Of a stretch of 64,000 nucleotides of DNA, positions 1-9,414 are shown piece by piece. The notes under the pieces are model-generated. The model made no database searches. It was not told the DNA's origin and saw nothing but the letters and a program-made list of their open reading frames with translations. The DNA is from Salipaludibacillus daqingensis (GTDB taxonomy: Bacteria; Bacillota; Bacilli; Bacillales; Salisediminibacteriaceae). The position numbers were made by a program, and so were the translations under genes. The DNA lies in the NCBI RefSeq assembly GCF_029891575.1, contig NZ_JARZHF010000011.1, positions 1 through 64,000 of the forward strand. The letters run 5' to 3'. Every line of letters begins with the position of its first letter. Positions within the stretch are counted from its first letter, which is position 1.

Positions 1-61
1 ATGCCCCCCCATATTATCAACTCCCGATTATAATCATTATAAAATAAGTATACGACAAAGA

Positions 62-115
62 ACCCTATAAAACTTACGGATAAGTAGTTTTTTATCCGTG
101 TCTGTTTTATAGGGT
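62..115. repeat. Nested perfect inverted repeat (hairpin)
   Basis: ACCCTATAAAAC (62-73) is mirrored exactly by GTTTTATAGGGT (104-115). Inside it ACGGATAA (76-83) is mirrored by TTATCCGT (92-99). It could fold as a long two-part stem. There is no clear T-run on the + side and only a short one on the - side, so a terminator is possible but not shown. Confidence 0.5.
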
Positions 116-238
116 CCAGTTTAACCAGGGAAGGTGTTGTTTTCCATGAGGGTTGTAAGTTTCTAAGCTTTGATTCAAGTAATTTCCAGTAGATTTTTTA
201 TCTAAAAAAACAGCTTTTTTCAGATATGAAACGTTCAT

Positions 239-1858
239 TCACCGGCGTTTTTCGTGCATATACTTCATCCATTTTTTTAACTTCATATTAAATAGAATAT
301 AACCGATTCCTGAAAAGACAGAAATTCCTATCGAAAAACGAAAAATAAAGTCATGAGAAGTGTAGACACCTAATGCACCACCAATCATGCCTAACATGAA
401 TAAATGAAACAAATGTTGTTTATAGTTTTCGTAAATCGTAAATTGAAATTGTCTTTTCTGTTCTATTTCCTTGATAGATTCAAGCTTATCAGGCATTTTC
501 AAAAACTCTGCCGCAGAATGGAGAACTTTGAATACAGGTTGTGATTGCATCCAGTACCAAACATAGGACCACTTGTTATTCCCTTGATTACTTAACCAAT
601 CCATAAATACCGGTTTACTTATTTCAATCAGTTCCTCCTCAGGAACTAACCGGCGAATAATTCCCTCTATCGTGATAAAAGATCGACCTAAAAAAATAAA
701 TTTCGTTGGAATTTGAATCGGCAGCGCTTGGATCATATCATTTATTTCCAATTTCAAAGCAATCATATCCATGTTTTTTATATCAGTAGGACGAAAAGCC
801 ATCAATTCAGCTAATAACCTTTCCATCGTTCTCGAGTCAGCTTCAGGTAGAAGAAAGCCTAGTTGTGTTAAACATTCAACGGATTTACGATAATTTTTTG
901 CGAGAATACTTTCTATTAATCCTTGGAAATACGTCGCATCCTTTTTGGAAATGTCTGCTGTCATCCCGAAATCTAATAAGATTAATTGACCATTTTTTGA
1001 TACAAGGACGTTTCCAGGATGGGGATCAGCATGAAACGATCCAGGCTCAAGCCATTGAGGCAAAAACAACTGAAGCAGCCGCTGAGCCAATTCATGACGA
1101 CTTATTTCTAATTGATCCAATTCGGTGTCATCTGTCAGTCTTATTCCGTTTACCCATTCCATGACAAGCACCTTTGGTGTACTTAAATCCGAATACACAT
1201 CAGGAATGGTAACGATCTCATCATCTTTAAATCTATTTTTGAAAAAAAGCAATGTATCCTTTTCTTTCGCAAAATCTAGCTCTCGTTCAATCACTTGTTT
1301 CAAGTCTTTAAACAATACTTTTAAGTTAATAAACCCTTTCGGCATCGGAATGAAATGATGAGCGAACCAAATAATGATCCCTAACGTTCGAAAATCTGTT
1401 TGAACAATGGAATGAATATTTGGACGCAGCACTTTAATAGCAACCTCTGTTCCATCTTTTAAAACCCCTTTATACACTTCCCCTATTGATGCAGAAGCAA
1501 CGGCGTTTTTTTCAATCGAATAAAAATCTTCTTCGATCGGTCTGCCCCATTCTTCCTCTAAAATGGCTTCGATGTCTTCCCAGTCAGATGGAGGAACGTT
1601 ATCTGTAAGATCTTGAATTTGGTTAATAAATGCTTGAGGGAGTAAATCAGCACGGATGCTTAATATTTGTCCGATTTTAATTAACAGTCCTTCTAGTTCA
1701 AAGAGTGTTTTCCTGAACCTTCTACCTATTTTCTCCCATAATTTATCCCAATCCGCATCCGATTTTTTTCGAAACTTATACCAATAAATTTGAATGAAAA
1801 TAACAAATGCCATCCGAAGCACCTTGGACATGCGAATCAATTTGCTGCTTGTTTTCAT
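239..1858 (-). CDS. ABC1/UbiB (AarF-type) atypical kinase family protein
   Basis: Predicted protein of about 539 residues of the UbiB/ABC1 kinase-like family. Visible motifs in order are the KxGQ-type KIGQ near residue 60, a glycine/alanine-rich VASASIGEVYKG near 118, the lysine of AIKVLRP near 140, the catalytic HADPHPGNVL near 275 and the metal-binding LLDFGM near 294. Two hydrophobic segments close the C-terminus (about 485-530), as in membrane-associated family members. The family is linked to quinone or lipid homeostasis in many bacteria; the substrate here is unknown. I start at ATG 1858, behind GGGTGG; the frame stays open to 1924 but without a ribosome site. It is monocistronic as far as can be seen. 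Confidence 0.9.
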   Translation of the reverse strand: MKTSSKLIRMSKVLRMAFVIFIQIYWYKFRKKSDADWDKLWEKIGRRFRKTLFELEGLLIKIGQILSIRADLLPQAFINQIQDLTDNVPPSDWEDIEAILEEEWGRPIEEDFYSIEKNAVASASIGEVYKGVLKDGTEVAIKVLRPNIHSIVQTDFRTLGIIIWFAHHFIPMPKGFINLKVLFKDLKQVIERELDFAKEKDTLLFFKNRFKDDEIVTIPDVYSDLSTPKVLVMEWVNGIRLTDDTELDQLEISRHELAQRLLQLFLPQWLEPGSFHADPHPGNVLVSKNGQLILLDFGMTADISKKDATYFQGLIESILAKNYRKSVECLTQLGFLLPEADSRTMERLLAELMAFRPTDIKNMDMIALKLEINDMIQALPIQIPTKFIFLGRSFITIEGIIRRLVPEEELIEISKPVFMDWLSNQGNNKWSYVWYWMQSQPVFKVLHSAAEFLKMPDKLESIKEIEQKRQFQFTIYENYKQHLFHLFMLGMIGGALGVYTSHDFIFRFSIGISVFSGIGYILFNMKLKKWMKYMHEKRR

Positions 1859-2032
1859 AGAAATCCACCCATTTCTTTTTCGATTCACCTCGTATTTTAT
1901 GATAAATATTGTGCACAGATGCACAAAAAACGTTTACCTTGAAATTAATTCAACATAAACGATCAAAATTCCTTTAAAATTGATTTGAAACGTCTAATGA
2001 TAGAGCTCTCTGGAAATTCGTTCTCAAAGCAT

Positions 2033-2072
2033 AAAAAACCTCATCTACCGGAATTTCCACCGATAGATGAGG
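2033..2072 (-). terminator. Rho-independent terminator
   Basis: On the minus strand CCTCATCTA pairs with TAGATGAGG and is followed by a run of six T. It lies about 105 bp after the stop of the SurA-N lipoprotein gene and before the kinase gene. Confidence 0.75.
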
Positions 2073-2177
2073 CGTATCAAACATTTAATGATTTAAAGTG
2101 TGATTCTTTAACAAACATTCGTAAACGATCCGATTCAAGCTTGGTGCATAGTTATTGACGGACAAAGAGTTCCTATT

Positions 2178-2984
2178 TTACAAATGAATCGTTACGTCTG
2201 CATCTTCACGAAGATCATCAATTAGCATTTGAGATGCTTCGCCTTCTTTTTGCTGTCGAACTTGTTGTTCTAGCTCTGGTCTAATTTCGTCAAAAGATGG
2301 CATTTCTTCGTCTCCACCCATTTGTTCTTGCTGTTGTTCCATTTGTTCATAAGCTTGTTCAAGCTCTTCTTCTGTAGGTTCCATATCACCAGACTCACTA
2401 GCAATAAGCTGATCTACTTTCACTTGTAATTCAACTTGAGACATGATTTCTTCTTCATCCATGCCTTGTTCTTGTAGTGCAGCCATAAATTCATCAGCAG
2501 ATTCTAGTCCATTTTGTACTGCTATTTCGTCTAATGTTTCATTGATTTCTTCTTCAGAAGCATCATAACCTTGGTTATTTGCTTCCTGTACGAGAAGTTC
2601 TGTACTTACCATGTTATCAGCAACCAATTGCTTCAATTCATCTTGGTTAACTTCTTCTCCAGTCATCTGAGATTGCATGGTAGCTTGCTCAAATTGCCCT
2701 GTATAAGTAGCTTCAAATTCATCTTTAGGTATCTCTTCACCATTTACTTCTGCGACAACATCAGGAACACCTTCTAAATCAGGTTCAGGCATTTCTGGTT
2801 GTTCTGCAGTTTCTCCGCCTTCAAGCGCTGCTTCATTATTTCCCTCAGGTTCTTCCTCCTGATTATTTAGTCCCCCGTTATTCATTCCTTCATTATTACC
2901 TTCATTTGTCTCATTATTATCTCCACAAGCCGCAATTACAGTTAACGTTGCAAGAGATAAACTTAGTAGCCATGTTTTCTTCAA
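2178..2984 (-). CDS. SurA N-terminal-domain lipoprotein
   Basis: Secreted lipoprotein of about 268 residues. A signal peptide ends in the lipobox TVIAAC, giving an acylated Cys. A Glu/Asn-rich linker follows, then a SurA_N-type helical chaperone domain beginning at VPDVVAEVNGEEIPKDEF and extending to about residue 225. The parvulin (PPIase) domain that follows in SurA or PrsA is absent, so a holdase-like or folding role outside the membrane is more likely than isomerase activity; this is inference. The TTG at 2984 sits 7 nt after AAAGGGG and gives MKKTWLL; the ATG at 2990 is too close to the ribosome site. Composition is strongly acidic. Confidence 0.82.
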   Translation of the reverse strand: MKKTWLLSLSLATLTVIAACGDNNETNEGNNEGMNNGGLNNQEEEPEGNNEAALEGGETAEQPEMPEPDLEGVPDVVAEVNGEEIPKDEFEATYTGQFEQATMQSQMTGEEVNQDELKQLVADNMVSTELLVQEANNQGYDASEEEINETLDEIAVQNGLESADEFMAALQEQGMDEEEIMSQVELQVKVDQLIASESGDMEPTEEELEQAYEQMEQQQEQMGGDEEMPSFDEIRPELEQQVRQQKEGEASQMLIDDLREDADVTIHL

Positions 2985-3568
2985 TGTCATTCCCCTTTCT
3001 ATAATCAACTTGGTGGTTATTCTACCATATCGTAACTTGTTGTAAAACCATTACGAGATTCAAAGTAATCATCTAAGATAAACAACCTTTATGACTATAA
3101 AAATATGTATTCATTGTTTCACAAAAACAACAACGTAAAACACCATTTTATCAGTGTTTATAGGAGGTTTTACCATTTCAATCATTTAAATAAATTTAGT
3201 AAACAACATACATATTGTAAAAGTGTGTAACATCATATTTAATCATGAAATAACCTGATTTTATTATCTTAAAATATTGATAAGTGGCTCGTTAGCGAGT
3301 ACGGTTCTCGTGTGGCATTAGTTAACTTTCATTCCCTTGAAACCTTCAATTTCTTCCTTATCCCTTTCTAGAAAGAGAGGTTTTATAAGTTACGTAATGG
3401 TCCCTCTCATAGAAGACAATTATGCCCAATCTGCTCTCACTTTGCAGGTAATACTCTTTACATCCATTTTTTTCTTAATATGACTATAGTTGGGTAGAAA
3501 AACACATTTCCTCCCCTTAAAATGATAGGTATGTGACAAATCTATGACAAAAAGAGGTGGCAAGGATC
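2985..3568. other. Intergenic region between divergent lipoprotein genes
   Basis: AT-rich stretch that should hold the promoters of both flanking lipoprotein genes. The only structure seen is a degenerate copy of the dispersed repeat at about 3298-3317 (ACGGTTCTCGTGTGGCA). No ORF with a ribosome site was found. Confidence 0.5.
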
Positions 3569-4984
3569 ATGACATGGCGCGGTATATTTTACATAGGTAC
3601 AATGATTTTGTTGGTATCTGGTTGCTCTGAAGATGAAAATAACGTTGAGGCTACAAGCGCTGATAATCAGAATCATCAAGCTAATGAGAACAAATTGGAT
3701 CCCGAGAATGAGATCAATGAACCTAATGAAACAAGTGATTCAGAAGAGTTCAACAAGGTTGAAATGGATGTCAACGCGATTTTTACGAGAGAACCTGGAC
3801 GAATTACAAAGCAACTCCACGAAGAAGAAAAAAGTTTTGACATGAATCTATTTGAGGCAGCTATTGAGGAGGAGAAATTCAACGAATGGAGTGCTGAAAG
3901 GGCTTTTGCATTTATCATCGATGAAGTTGGCGCCGACTTAGACGAAGCTATTCATATTATAAAAGACTACGAAGTCATTTATGAAGACCTTGTCTTGCCT
4001 GACGGACGTCTTCTTCAGGAAATAGAAGATGATGAAATTGAAAAAGAGATGGACTCGGACGTAAATGTAGCAATCTTGATCGATGCCAGTGGAAGCATGG
4101 AAGCGTCCGTTGATGACGAGAGAAAAATGGACCTCGCTAAAGATTCTATCAATCACTTTACGGGGAATCTTCCATCTGAAGTGAACGTCATGCTTCAGGT
4201 CTATGGACATAAAGGAACAAACCAAACAGATGGCAAAGAAGAATCCTGTTCTGGAATTGAAAATGTGTATGGATTATCCCCTTTTGATAGTAACGCTTTT
4301 TCAGATGCATTGGATTCATTTGACGCCAACGGATACACACCATTAGCTGCCTCCATTGCTAAAGCTAAAGAAGATTTACTTGAGAAATCTAGTGAAGACG
4401 ACACAAATTATGTTTATGTGATAAGTGACGGGATTGAAACATGTGGTGGCGACCCTGTCGCAGAAGCCAAAGCGATGAAAGACTCTGGCATTGATATTGA
4501 ATTTTATATCGTTGGTTTTGATGTGGAAGATGATGAGCATGAACAGCTTGAACAAATTGCTGACGTGATGGATGGAACATATACATCTGTATATACGAAA
4601 CAAGAATTAAACGATGAAGTTACTGAGCAGTGGTCGGATCAAATTAGCATAACCTCATGGAGATTCTGGAGCGGGCTTAAAGGGGCAAATATCAATTTTG
4701 GCTCTGCGTTCAAAGGACTAGATGTTGATAAACTATATCGAAAAACTATAGAAATTCGTAACCAAGAGGACACTCGAATCTATCAATCCATTCAAGCTTT
4801 TCGTTCGCAAGACGAAGTTGATGACTCTGTTGTAGAAGAACTTGAATCCCTTCATGAAGAAAGAAAAGAACTTATTGCCGATCATATTGATGAAGTTTAT
4901 GAAAACAAACGCGACGAAGTGTCTGACGAAGCGGACCGAATGCGAGATTTAATTGAGGAAATTAGTAGCAAACACATAGATTAA
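3569..4984 (+). CDS. VWA-domain lipoprotein
   Basis: Lipoprotein of about 471 residues. The signal peptide ends in LLVSGC, followed by an Asn/Glu-rich linker. A von Willebrand factor A domain runs from about residue 165 to 360, with the MIDAS motif DASGSM and the downstream TPLAA and ISDGIE elements that complete a metal site. The C-terminal ~90 residues are charged and probably helical, possibly coiled coil. B. subtilis has smaller VWA lipoproteins (YwmC/YwmD), so a cell-surface adhesion or assembly role is plausible but unproven. ATG 3569 is 8 nt after AGAGGTGG; the upstream GTG 3557 overlaps that ribosome site. A dispersed repeat begins 15 bp after the stop. Confidence 0.85.
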   Translation: MTWRGIFYIGTMILLVSGCSEDENNVEATSADNQNHQANENKLDPENEINEPNETSDSEEFNKVEMDVNAIFTREPGRITKQLHEEEKSFDMNLFEAAIEEEKFNEWSAERAFAFIIDEVGADLDEAIHIIKDYEVIYEDLVLPDGRLLQEIEDDEIEKEMDSDVNVAILIDASGSMEASVDDERKMDLAKDSINHFTGNLPSEVNVMLQVYGHKGTNQTDGKEESCSGIENVYGLSPFDSNAFSDALDSFDANGYTPLAASIAKAKEDLLEKSSEDDTNYVYVISDGIETCGGDPVAEAKAMKDSGIDIEFYIVGFDVEDDEHEQLEQIADVMDGTYTSVYTKQELNDEVTEQWSDQISITSWRFWSGLKGANINFGSAFKGLDVDKLYRKTIEIRNQEDTRIYQSIQAFRSQDEVDDSVVEELESLHEERKELIADHIDEVYENKRDEVSDEADRMRDLIEEISSKHID

Positions 4985-4998
4985 ACTGATAGACTCAT

Positions 4999-5145
4999 TG
5001 CCACATGGGGACGGTTCTCGTGTGGCAAACATGCACTAAAATCAAGAATGACCAGCAAATTTAGCCTTGATTGATGGTTTTGATTTGTGATTTATTGTAT
5101 TCTACTGATGTATAAGAACCGTCCCCATTCACCACCCATTCACCA
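4999..5145. repeat. Dispersed repeat with GGGGACGGTTCT core, two-ended copy
   Basis: The left end TGCCACA...TGTGGCA is an inverted repeat around the core (5007-5018). The right end carries the inverse core AGAACCGTCCCC (about 5114-5125) and a duplicated CATTCACCAC-like tail. About 90 bp between the ends matches the copy at 5808-5966. Confidence 0.8.
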
Positions 5146-5146
5146 A

Positions 5147-5713
5147 TCATGCTGCTGTTCTTATCCCCTTAAGAAGATTAGCATCCACAAGTCGTTTTCT
5201 AACATTGATGCCAATCCAACTAGCTAGGAACGCTTTGATGAGTCCAACCGCTATAAATGGCACAGCACCGCCTAAGATCGCTTCTGACCAATCAAGAGCT
5301 AATATGTATTTTAATTGAACTGTCCCAAATAAAAGCGTGATAAACATGCCAACAGTATTCGCAATCATCGCCATCTTTAAATTAAATGACGTTTTTTCTA
5401 AAATAAGACCTGTTACATAGACAGTTAAAATAAAACCGATAATATATCCTCCTGTAGGTCCAAACAATACTTGGATACCTCCTTTTGCCTGAGCAAAAAC
5501 TGGCATTCCAAATGCACCAATAAGGACATAACAAGTAATCGCCACTGTTCCTAGTCTACTGCCAATAATTGTTGCTGTAAGACCAACAGCTAACGTTTGT
5601 CCAGTTATGGGTACAATAGGTATTGGGATGACCATTTGTGATAAAACAGCAGTAATTGCCGCAAACATTCCACATATAATAATTGCCCTCAATCTATTTC
5701 CATTTTCTATCAA
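5147..5713 (-). CDS. bioY: BioY biotin transporter S component
   Basis: Substrate-binding membrane subunit of an ECF-type biotin transporter, 188 residues, the usual family length. Six hydrophobic segments are visible. The BioY signatures include PITGQTLAVGL near residues 37-47 and the glycine-rich FGPTGGYIIGF near 84-94. It starts at TTG 5713, 8 nt after AGGGG. The gene stands alone between two copies of the dispersed repeat, with no energy-coupling genes nearby, so it would rely on the shared EcfAA'T module elsewhere. Control by BirA is strongly suggested by the operator at 5729-5764, directly upstream. Confidence 0.95.
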   Translation of the reverse strand: MIENGNRLRAIIICGMFAAITAVLSQMVIPIPIVPITGQTLAVGLTATIIGSRLGTVAITCYVLIGAFGMPVFAQAKGGIQVLFGPTGGYIIGFILTVYVTGLILEKTSFNLKMAMIANTVGMFITLLFGTVQLKYILALDWSEAILGGAVPFIAVGLIKAFLASWIGINVRKRLVDANLLKGIRTAA

Positions 5714-5728
5714 TGTTTATTCCCCTCT

Positions 5729-5764
5729 CTATTGTTAACTTATATTTATCAAAGTTAACAATAG
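5729..5764. promoter_or_regulatory. BirA biotin operator upstream of bioY
   Basis: A perfect 13-bp inverted repeat, CTATTGTTAACTT and AAGTTAACAATAG, is separated by 10 bp. It matches the TTGTTAAC/GTTAACAA architecture of BirA operators in Bacillus and lies 15 bp before the bioY start. Confidence 0.9.
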
Positions 5765-5807
5765 CATAAAATACAAATTTAGAAAAGTGTGAATTTGAAA
5801 CACCGAA

Positions 5808-5966
5808 TGCCACACGGGGACGGTTCTCGTGTGGCAAACATACAGTAAAATCAAAAGTATCCGGCAAACTTAGCCTTACTTAATACTAGTGATTTGTTAA
5901 TTATTGTATTCCAATGATGTATAAGAACCGTCCCCATTCACCATCCATTCACCATCCATTCACCAC
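5808..5966. repeat. Dispersed repeat with GGGGACGGTTCT core, two-ended copy
   Basis: TGCCACACG (5808-5816) and CGTGTGGCA (5828-5836) form a perfect 9-bp stem around the core. The far end has AGAACCGTCCCC followed by three tandem copies of a CATTCACCAT-like 11-mer ending at the stop of the SLC13 gene. It is homologous along its length to the copy at 4999-5145, on the other side of bioY. Confidence 0.85.
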
Positions 5967-5967
5967 T

Positions 5968-7758
5968 TTATATGAAGAACAAATAAATCATTGTGACGGA
6001 AACGAAGAGGAAAATCACACTCATAAGACTGCCTGCTTTTAAATAATCGGCATTTCTATATCCGCCGGGACTCATAATAAAGGCGTTTACCTGGTGAGTT
6101 GGCAAGATGAAAGAGTTAGATGCCGATACAGCTACTAATAAAGCCAGTCCTGTAGGATCGATACCAAAGGAATTCCCCATCATAATAACAAGTGGAACTA
6201 ATAAAACAGTTGCCGCTACGTTAGACATGAACAGTGAAAAGAACATGGAAATAATCCCGATGACAAGTAAAATGCCAAAGGTTCCCCATCCTCCAACAAG
6301 ATTAATAATTCCACCAGCGGTAAATTCCGCAGCACCACTATTTTCAAAAGCTGTCCCCATAGGAATTAAACCAGCTAAAAGAAAAACAGTTTTCCAATCG
6401 ATGGCAGGATAAATTTCCTCTTTCGGAATAACACCTAGAAGTATCATGAGCATTGCACCTGTGAAGAAACTAAGAGAAAGCTGAAAACCTAATAAGACAA
6501 GGCCAATGGCAACAGTAATTGATAACATGGCATGTTTCTTCTTGTCTGTTTTCGCCTCAGGATCAGGAGGATTAACCTCTGTTAGAACCGCAAAATCACG
6601 CGATGATTTCAATCTGATGATATCTTCCCATCGACCGAATACAATCATTTCCATACCAGATTCAAGAGGGACTTCTGCAAGATTTTGTTTTTCCCCTTCC
6701 CTCGTCACAAAAGCGATCGGTTCAAGCATATAATTTTTTCTAAATGCTATTTCTTCAAGTTTTTTTCCTACAAAACGAGATTTTGGCGGAATAATAATTT
6801 CTGCGAAACCGGCACGGTCTTCGTTTTCTAGATTAGAGAATGTTTCTAATGAATTTTTCACTTGTAGGTCATGATCCTTTGCAAAAATAGTCACATCCTC
6901 ATGACTACCAAGGACAGCGATTGTTTGATTACTTTGCAGACGCGATTTTCTCCAAGGACTATAGAGATGACTTCCTGATTCACTTAGTGCAAGGATGTTG
7001 ATCGCATATGTTGTCCATATCCCCAATTCTTCAATAGACTTTCCATTTAATGAACTATTTTCATGAATATCCATTTCAAAAATTTGCTCGGGCAATTCAT
7101 ACGTTTTTCGAATCTCTTCTGTTAAACTTGGCTTCGATTCGCCTGTAGCTTTAGGTAATACCCATTTACCTAACAAATAAAAGTATAGAACACCTGATGC
7201 AAGCAATGCGATACCAATTGGCGTAACCGCAAATAAATGAAACGGTTCATTTCCAGATTCAGCAAGCAAGTCATTTAAAATGATTAAAGGACCTGATGCA
7301 ACCATGGTGATCGTTCCACCGAGTATAGCGGCAAACCCCATTGGCATAATAATTTTTGAAGCAGGAATATTTGCATTTTTACCGATTTTTCGAAGCGCAG
7401 GTAAGAAAAGAGCTGCTGCCCCGATATTTTGCATAAAAGAAGAAATGATACCAACTGTTGCAGACGTTGTAGCCATCACATTTTTCTCTTTATTACCAAC
7501 ATGTTTTGTAATAAATGCAGCAACCACTGCCATAATTCCTGATCGATCAACACCGTAGCCGAGCAGCATAACGGCGATAACAGATATTACAGCATTTGAC
7601 GAAAATCCTGAAAATGCTTCAGTCACCGTAATAACACCGGTCCATGGGAGAATAACCATGATAAGGACGGCAACGAGTTCTGTACGAAGCTTTTCAGTCA
7701 CAAATAGCGTGATAGCTAAAAGTAAGACGGCATATGTTAGCATAATTTCTAGTGTCAT
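5968..7758 (-). CDS. SLC13/DASS-type permease with central TrkA-C domains
   Basis: Membrane transporter of about 596 residues. An N-terminal hydrophobic half (about 1-200) is followed by a soluble block (about 205-385) with two TrkA_C (RCK_C)-like modules, each built around IEELG...IAVLG and LEEIAFRKN...EMIVFG patterns. A second hydrophobic half then runs to the end. This layout is typical of the SLC13-like permeases annotated as sulfate, citrate or anion:Na+ symporters; the substrate cannot be read from sequence. The ATG at 7758 follows GAAAGGAG at good spacing; the frame opens further to 7782 without a site. It is monocistronic. Confidence 0.88.
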   Translation of the reverse strand: MTLEIMLTYAVLLLAITLFVTEKLRTELVAVLIMVILPWTGVITVTEAFSGFSSNAVISVIAVMLLGYGVDRSGIMAVVAAFITKHVGNKEKNVMATTSATVGIISSFMQNIGAAALFLPALRKIGKNANIPASKIIMPMGFAAILGGTITMVASGPLIILNDLLAESGNEPFHLFAVTPIGIALLASGVLYFYLLGKWVLPKATGESKPSLTEEIRKTYELPEQIFEMDIHENSSLNGKSIEELGIWTTYAINILALSESGSHLYSPWRKSRLQSNQTIAVLGSHEDVTIFAKDHDLQVKNSLETFSNLENEDRAGFAEIIIPPKSRFVGKKLEEIAFRKNYMLEPIAFVTREGEKQNLAEVPLESGMEMIVFGRWEDIIRLKSSRDFAVLTEVNPPDPEAKTDKKKHAMLSITVAIGLVLLGFQLSLSFFTGAMLMILLGVIPKEEIYPAIDWKTVFLLAGLIPMGTAFENSGAAEFTAGGIINLVGGWGTFGILLVIGIISMFFSLFMSNVAATVLLVPLVIMMGNSFGIDPTGLALLVAVSASNSFILPTHQVNAFIMSPGGYRNADYLKAGSLMSVIFLFVSVTMIYLFFI

Positions 7759-7914
7759 ATTGAGTAAGCTCCTTTCTGTCATTCAAACAACGGAAAAACA
7801 TTAACACTTCACATATATGAGCAATTAACATTATACCCCTTATGGTATATGAACAACGTCACAAATTCAACACTTTTGTTTATATTACTCTTTTTATTAC
7901 AACCTTTAAGGGAA

Positions 7915-8085
7915 ACATGGGCACGATTCTCGTGTTGCAAATACAAACATAAGTAGCTATAATCTTTCTTAATCCCGTCTTAAAGAATGCTTTATATTGT
8001 GGAACGTTAATCCACTCATAAATAAATTTTTTATCCCAATGATGCATGAGAACCGTCCCCATTCACCACCCATTCACCACCAACC
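7915..8085. repeat. Dispersed repeat, two-ended copy before the Nudix gene
   Basis: A degenerate left end (GGGCACGATTCTCGTGTTGCA) and a well-preserved right end, GATGCATGAG plus AACCGTCCCC, carry CATTCACCAC tails. The tail ends about 15 bp before the ribosome site of the Nudix gene. Confidence 0.75.
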
Positions 8086-8114
8086 ACCGACCAAAAAAAG
8101 TGAGGAGTGTTAGC

Positions 8115-8603
8115 GTGCGTTATTCGTTTTGCCCAAAATGTGGAGGAAGATTAATAGCGGAAGAAAATGAAAATAAACCACATTGTAAGAACTGCGGCTT
8201 TATTTTTTACCAAAATCCGATTGTTGGTGTTGCGGCAATTGTGATTTATGATCGGAAGATATTGCTCGGAAAAAGAAATATTAGCTATTCAAATAAATGG
8301 TGTATCCCATGCGGTTATGTCGAATACGATGAAGAAATTAGAGCTGCAGCGAGACGAGAATTTCTTGAGGAAACAGGATTACACATCAAAATAAAACGAA
8401 TCTATGACGTACATTCAAATTTTCATAACCCTGCTCAGCATACTGTCGGCACTTGGTTTTTAGCCGAGGCAATCGGGGGTGAACTTTCAGCAAATGACGA
8501 TTTGAGTGCCGTTGATTATTTTTCATTTGATAGATTACCTGAGCTCGCATTTGAAACAGATCAGCTAATTTTAGATAAACTAAGAAAAGAAAATTTTTTA
8601 TAA
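8115..8603 (+). CDS. Nudix hydrolase with N-terminal zinc ribbon
   Basis: About 162 residues. The N-terminus has a zinc ribbon, CPKCGG followed by CKNCG about 17 residues later. The Nudix box is complete and in register: G-YVEYD-E-EIRAAAR-REFLEETGL near residues 74-96, giving the metal-binding glutamates. Zinc-ribbon Nudix proteins of this shape include NADH pyrophosphatase-like and ADP-ribose-type enzymes that clean up nucleotide derivatives; the exact substrate is open. The GTG at 8115 lies 7 nt after AGGAG. The open frame extends upstream to 8046 only because it reads through the dispersed repeat, so that extension is false. Confidence 0.9.
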   Translation: MRYSFCPKCGGRLIAEENENKPHCKNCGFIFYQNPIVGVAAIVIYDRKILLGKRNISYSNKWCIPCGYVEYDEEIRAAARREFLEETGLHIKIKRIYDVHSNFHNPAQHTVGTWFLAEAIGGELSANDDLSAVDYFSFDRLPELAFETDQLILDKLRKENFL

Positions 8604-8661
8604 AAAACTCCATTAACTCCTTATAAATTCATCACACTAACGTTAAATCACTTAATAAATA

Positions 8662-8687
8662 AGACGCCTCCTTCATAGGAGACGTCC
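8662..8687. terminator. Possible hairpin terminator
   Basis: GACGCCTCC pairs with GGAGACGTC (one wobble) between the convergent Nudix and YusW-like genes. There is no long T-run on either side. Confidence 0.35.
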
Positions 8688-8799
8688 GTTAGTCATGACT
8701 CTATGCGAGGATTAATTTACAATCGCACATGAAAGTATCTTCAATTATTTTTTTTGCATTTTGGCCAATATCTGTGATCTGACTATCCTTACTGCCTAA

Positions 8800-9414
8800 C
8801 TATTCGTTATCATTGTTTTCTTCATCATCTTGTTGCTCGTCGTTGCCTTCACCTTCGTCTTGGCTCCATGTCCACTCCGTTTCATTTTCTTGTTCTGTGA
8901 AATTGATTGTCAGATCGAATTCTTGAATATCTGATTCACGGAAGTCGAATGTCGTCAGTTCAGATAAAATTTCATCTTGTTCACTAGCTGCATTCACACG
9001 GAAATCAGCAAGATAGATTTCCATTTCATCTACTGCTGCTTGTCCTTCAAGATCCAAATCATCTCCAGAAACAGATGCTTCATCATCAGATGGTGAATAC
9101 ATAAAGTTCCATTCCGTGTCATCAACTAAAGTGACATTCAATTCGAAATGATCAAAGTCTTGATCCATCACTGCCTCTGTCTCTTCATCGGAATTCATAT
9201 CTGCTGAACCATTATTGTCCATACCATTATCTGTATCATTATTTAAATCTGAATCCATCCCATTATTGTTATTCTCATCTTCATTCTCTGCTAAGTTTGC
9301 TTCTGGTTCTTCCTCTACTTGCTCATTATTTGTTTCATTATTATTTTCTTCTACATCACCGCAAGCACTTAACGCGATTGCTAACGATGCGATACTAATT
9401 GCAAATTTTTTCAT
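8800..9414 (-). CDS. YusW-like acidic lipoprotein
   Basis: Secreted lipoprotein of 204 residues. The signal peptide MKKFAISIASLAIALSAC ends in a lipobox. A long Asn/Asp/Glu-rich low-complexity linker (about 20-85) follows, then a compact domain from FDHFELNVTLVDDTEW to ITFTE-like strands that resembles the YusW family (predicted beta-rich, unknown function), then a second acidic tail. The extreme acidity resembles the SurA-N lipoprotein at 2178-2984. ATG 9414 follows a GGGG site by 8 nt. Family assignment is by pattern only. Confidence 0.7.
   Translation of the reverse strand: MKKFAISIASLAIALSACGDVEENNNETNNEQVEEEPEANLAENEDENNNNGMDSDLNNDTDNGMDNNGSADMNSDEETEAVMDQDFDHFELNVTLVDDTEWNFMYSPSDDEASVSGDDLDLEGQAAVDEMEIYLADFRVNAASEQDEILSELTTFDFRESDIQEFDLTINFTEQENETEWTWSQDEGEGNDEQQDDEENNDNE

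Noticed and set aside
8046-8114. N-terminal extension of the Nudix gene
   Set aside because: It translates the tail of a dispersed repeat; GTG 8115 has the correct ribosome site.
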